From: a virus
IMG/VR virus record: IMGVR_UViG_3300032238_000731
Location: 1-22,683 of that record
Length of the DNA stretch: 22,683 nt
Direction: 5' to 3' (one strand)
The notes beneath the pieces were generated by a model. It saw only the letters and a program-made list of their open reading frames with translations, was not told the origin of the DNA and ran no database searches. Made by a program: the position numbers and the translations under genes. Below, piece by piece: positions 21,324 through 22,683 of the stretch (position 1 is its first letter; every line of letters begins with the position of its first letter).

Positions 21324-21582
21324 CTTTAAACACCGTGAAGACTTTGGACATGATTGGGATGTTCAATTCCTAAACATTAAAAGATGGTCACTGATTCAAA
21401 CATCAGTCAGTTGGAATGATTATCCTGGATGGCCTTATCTTCAGATTACATTTGGATCTAATGGTTTTTTCAGTATTCTCTTTTGGGTATATAAGTTTGG
21501 TTTAGATATTGATATTCTCTCCCGCACTTGGAGGTGGGATCACTTGGAGACATTAGATGAGCAAGAAACTGAATTGGTTTGA
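21310..21582 (+). CDS. Small aromatic-rich protein (90 aa)
   Basis: ATG 21310 follows GAGG by six bases and overlaps the previous gene by 14. The protein starts MNLINFKHREDFGHDWDVQF and is unusually rich in Trp and Phe (WSLIQTSVSWNDYPGWPYLQ, FFSILFWVYKFGLDIDI). The central FFSILFWVYKFGL could be an amphipathic or buried strand pair rather than a true TM helix. The next gene starts 26 bases before its end. The family is unknown; similar proteins seem common in cyanophages. Confidence 0.7.
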   Translation: MNLINFKHREDFGHDWDVQFLNIKRWSLIQTSVSWNDYPGWPYLQITFGSNGFFSILFWVYKFGLDIDILSRTWRWDHLETLDEQETELV

Positions 21583-21895
21583 GTATTATTTCGGTCACTG
21601 TTTCCAAACAGGATGGCGTGAGATGTGGAACAACTTTAAGATGTGGAGAGACCTCATTAGTGGAAACTACAAGGATTATGCTCTTCTAAAAAATGACGAT
21701 CCTTATGAGGAATGTTATCAGTGGTTCTGGACGAGTATCAACCTAGATGAAACTTATCCCAAAGAGTTTCTTGAGTATCTGATGGAAATGTGTGATAGGA
21801 TTGATAGAGGAGAAGAGAAAGTATATCCTCTTGATGAAGATTATATGAATAATCTGAAAAAATTGTTAGAAGATGTGGAGTTAGGGGAAGAATAA
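21557..21895 (+). CDS. Unrecognised acidic protein (112 aa)
   Basis: ATG 21557 has GGAG seven bases upstream. The protein starts MSKKLNWFEYYFGHCFQTGW, is aromatic at the N-terminus (REMWNNFKMWRDLISGNYKDY) and strongly acidic and helical later (EFLEYLMEMCDRIDRGEEK, ending LEDVELGEE). There is no signal or zinc motif. Its TAA shares an A with the ATG of the 14-codon ORF at 21895 (TAATG), indicating coupled translation. The function is unknown. Confidence 0.72.
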   Translation: MSKKLNWFEYYFGHCFQTGWREMWNNFKMWRDLISGNYKDYALLKNDDPYEECYQWFWTSINLDETYPKEFLEYLMEMCDRIDRGEEKVYPLDEDYMNNLKKLLEDVELGEE

Positions 21896-21939
21896 TGCCT
21901 ATTTTTACAGAATACTTTGATGGGTGGGGTGAAGAATGA
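21895..21939 (+). CDS. Possible 14-codon coupling ORF
   Basis: The frame MPIFTEYFDGWGEE starts in a TAATG junction with the gene before and stops in an ATGA junction with the gene after. It bridges exactly the 40-nt gap between two genes whose own ends do not touch. Its main role may be to carry ribosomes onto the next start. The peptide is acidic and probably has no fold of its own. It could be chance. Confidence 0.4.
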   Translation: MPIFTEYFDGWGEE

Positions 21940-22175
21940 CTAAACTAATAAGGTGGGAAGAAAACCCAGACGAAATCGTGCTGGAAGAAGTAAAGATGTT
22001 TCATCTGGAAAGTATGAATGAAAGAAGTCTTTGGATTGGTGTTTATACTGAAGATGATAAGATTTACCACTTGAATATTTCTGCTGATGGTGATAAACTG
22101 AAATACTATTGGAGTGATGAGACACCTGAAGAACTGGCACAAGAACTTCCCAAAGTCCCACCAGATGCCCTATAA
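21936..22175 (+). CDS. Small acidic protein (79 aa)
   Basis: ATG at 21936 overlaps the 14-codon ORF stop. The product starts MTKLIRWEENPDEIVLEEVK and alternates strands and turns (LWIGVYTEDDKIYHLNISAD, KLKYYWSDETPEEL), ending in a proline-rich PKVPPDAL. It is acidic, soluble and probably an all-beta or alpha/beta miniprotein. The stop codon lies inside the TATAAT of the next promoter. No family is recognised. Confidence 0.72.
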   Translation: MTKLIRWEENPDEIVLEEVKMFHLESMNERSLWIGVYTEDDKIYHLNISADGDKLKYYWSDETPEELAQELPKVPPDAL

Positions 22176-22176
22176 T
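22171..22176 (+). promoter_or_regulatory. TATAAT -10 box overlapping a stop codon
   Basis: A perfect TATAAT in CCTATAATAGTC, which contains the preceding gene's TAA. No convincing -35 is seen at 17-18 bp (TCCCAA or TTCCCA). RNA would begin near 22183, about 19 nt before ATG 22202 and just upstream of the AAGGA site. The same CTATAATAG string occurs at the helicase promoter. Confidence 0.5.
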
Positions 22177-22201
22177 AGTCTCATAAGCAAAGGAACTCCA
22201 A

Positions 22202-22468
22202 ATGTTTGATGCCTACACTGATTATCCTTTTGAGGAACTTGGTGATACTGCTAATGAGGAAGCACCCATTCGCAAATGCACCATTCTAACTTGGGACAGA
22301 AACAAGTATTGTGATGTTCTTGTTTATTTTGTAGATGGTGATGGTGATTTGCGAGGGCATATTAACAGCATCAAACAATTCTATCTTTACAAAAATGAAG
22401 CACGACTTGATGATGGGGAGCAATTTGGTGATGATGAACTCAAAACTCTTTCTTGGACTTACCGATGA
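22202..22468 (+). CDS. Small acidic protein (88 aa)
   Basis: ATG 22202 is preceded by AAGGA with seven bases of spacing and by its own TATAAT box. The protein starts MFDAYTDYPFEELGDTANEE and then reads as a small beta-barrel-like chain (IRKCTILTWDRNKYCDVLVY, FVDGDGDLRGHINSIKQFYLY). DGDGD is Asp-rich but does not form a complete EF-hand loop with flanking helices. It ends ELKTLSWTYR with an ATGA overlap into the next gene. The function is unknown. Confidence 0.75.
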   Translation: MFDAYTDYPFEELGDTANEEAPIRKCTILTWDRNKYCDVLVYFVDGDGDLRGHINSIKQFYLYKNEARLDDGEQFGDDELKTLSWTYR

Positions 22469-22641
22469 ACTACCTTTGCCTTGTTGATGGTGTTGTAGAA
22501 TATGGTAGCACCAGTTTGAGTGATTTTGCCCACTATCAACTGGTGTATGCTGAAGAACATCGTGATGCTGATGTTCAGTATCTCACACTGACTGATGAAG
22601 AGTTTGATGCTATGTTTCCTGTGGAGGAGGGTGACTACTAA
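22465..22641 (+). CDS. Small acidic protein (58 aa)
   Basis: ATG 22465 overlaps the previous stop (ATGA). The in-frame TTG at 22453 is less likely. The product starts MNYLCLVDGVVEYGSTSLSD and ends EEFDAMFPVEEGDY. It is a strand-strand-helix miniprotein with a strongly acidic end. TAATG links it to the next ORF. No family is recognised. Confidence 0.68.
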   Translation: MNYLCLVDGVVEYGSTSLSDFAHYQLVYAEEHRDADVQYLTLTDEEFDAMFPVEEGDY

Positions 22642-22683
22642 TGACTGAAATTGAAAAACTAGAAGTGGAGATTAAAACTCTTC
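22641..22683 (+). CDS. Start of a further small gene, cut by the window edge
   Basis: ATG in a TAATG junction after a GGAGGAGGG ribosome site opens a frame reading MTEIEKLEVEIKTL up to the window end. The heptad-like spacing of I/L residues suggests an N-terminal coiled coil. Only 14 codons are visible, so nothing more can be said. Confidence 0.55.
   Translation, partial: MTEIEKLEVEIKTL

Noticed and set aside
22202-22468. DGDGD stretch as a calcium-binding EF-hand
   Set aside because: The loop lacks the full set of ligand positions and flanking helices.

Overview
The window looks like part of the genome of a T4-like myovirus that infects marine cyanobacteria (Synechococcus or Prochlorococcus). 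Three things point this way. There is a run of very large A+T-rich virion proteins built from fibre modules (GIHT..NVGIGTTNP.SKL.V.G and GDGSGLTG). A conserved block containing GHTFEYVGFGPGNYST, which I recall from cyanomyovirus structural proteins, is present. Downstream lies a dense series of tiny, overlapping, mostly unnamed genes. All supported genes are on the + strand. No tRNA, rRNA, CRISPR, IS element or integrase is visible. The assignment to host and phage group is inference from memory of these families.

Layout. (1) 1-264 is the 3' end of a Mom-like (GNAT-fold) DNA-modification protein, closed by a hairpin terminator. (2) 354-14744 is the tail or adhesion module: 1871-, 1711- and 1183-residue proteins. 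The first has a pectin-lyase-like N-terminus and a fibre-type C-terminus. The second is a mosaic of beta-domains. The third is a trimeric-fibre-type protein with YadA-head-like repeats. Each is preceded by an NNTAAATA motif resembling the T4 late promoter. (3) 14745-15345 has a strong terminator, a TATAAT box, a 33-codon single-TM ORF and a HELWH zinc metallopeptidase. (4) 15313-16610 has a well-formed sigma70-type promoter inside the peptidase gene, a structured leader, a 377-residue protein I do not recognise, and a very strong terminator. (5) 16615-17874 has an extended -10 promoter and an SF2 DEAH-box helicase whose G+C content is far above its surroundings. (6) 17871-22683 holds about eighteen small genes, many joined by ATGA or TAATG overlaps, with internal promoters. 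It includes a group of small secreted or membrane proteins with paired cysteines, a DUF4385 protein and a 14-codon coupling ORF.

How it works together: the left two thirds would be late, virion-building genes for attachment to the host. The right third looks like early or host-takeover genes with bacterial-type promoters read by the host RNA polymerase. The junction at 14745-16640 is where late-type motifs give way to sigma70-type promoters, with terminators and promoters placed back to back.

I did not find a clear-cut new defence or mobile system. The most interesting leads are the Mom-like modifier beside the fibre genes, the orphan 377-residue gene with its own strong promoter and folded leader, the compositionally foreign helicase, and the cluster of envelope-targeted miniproteins.
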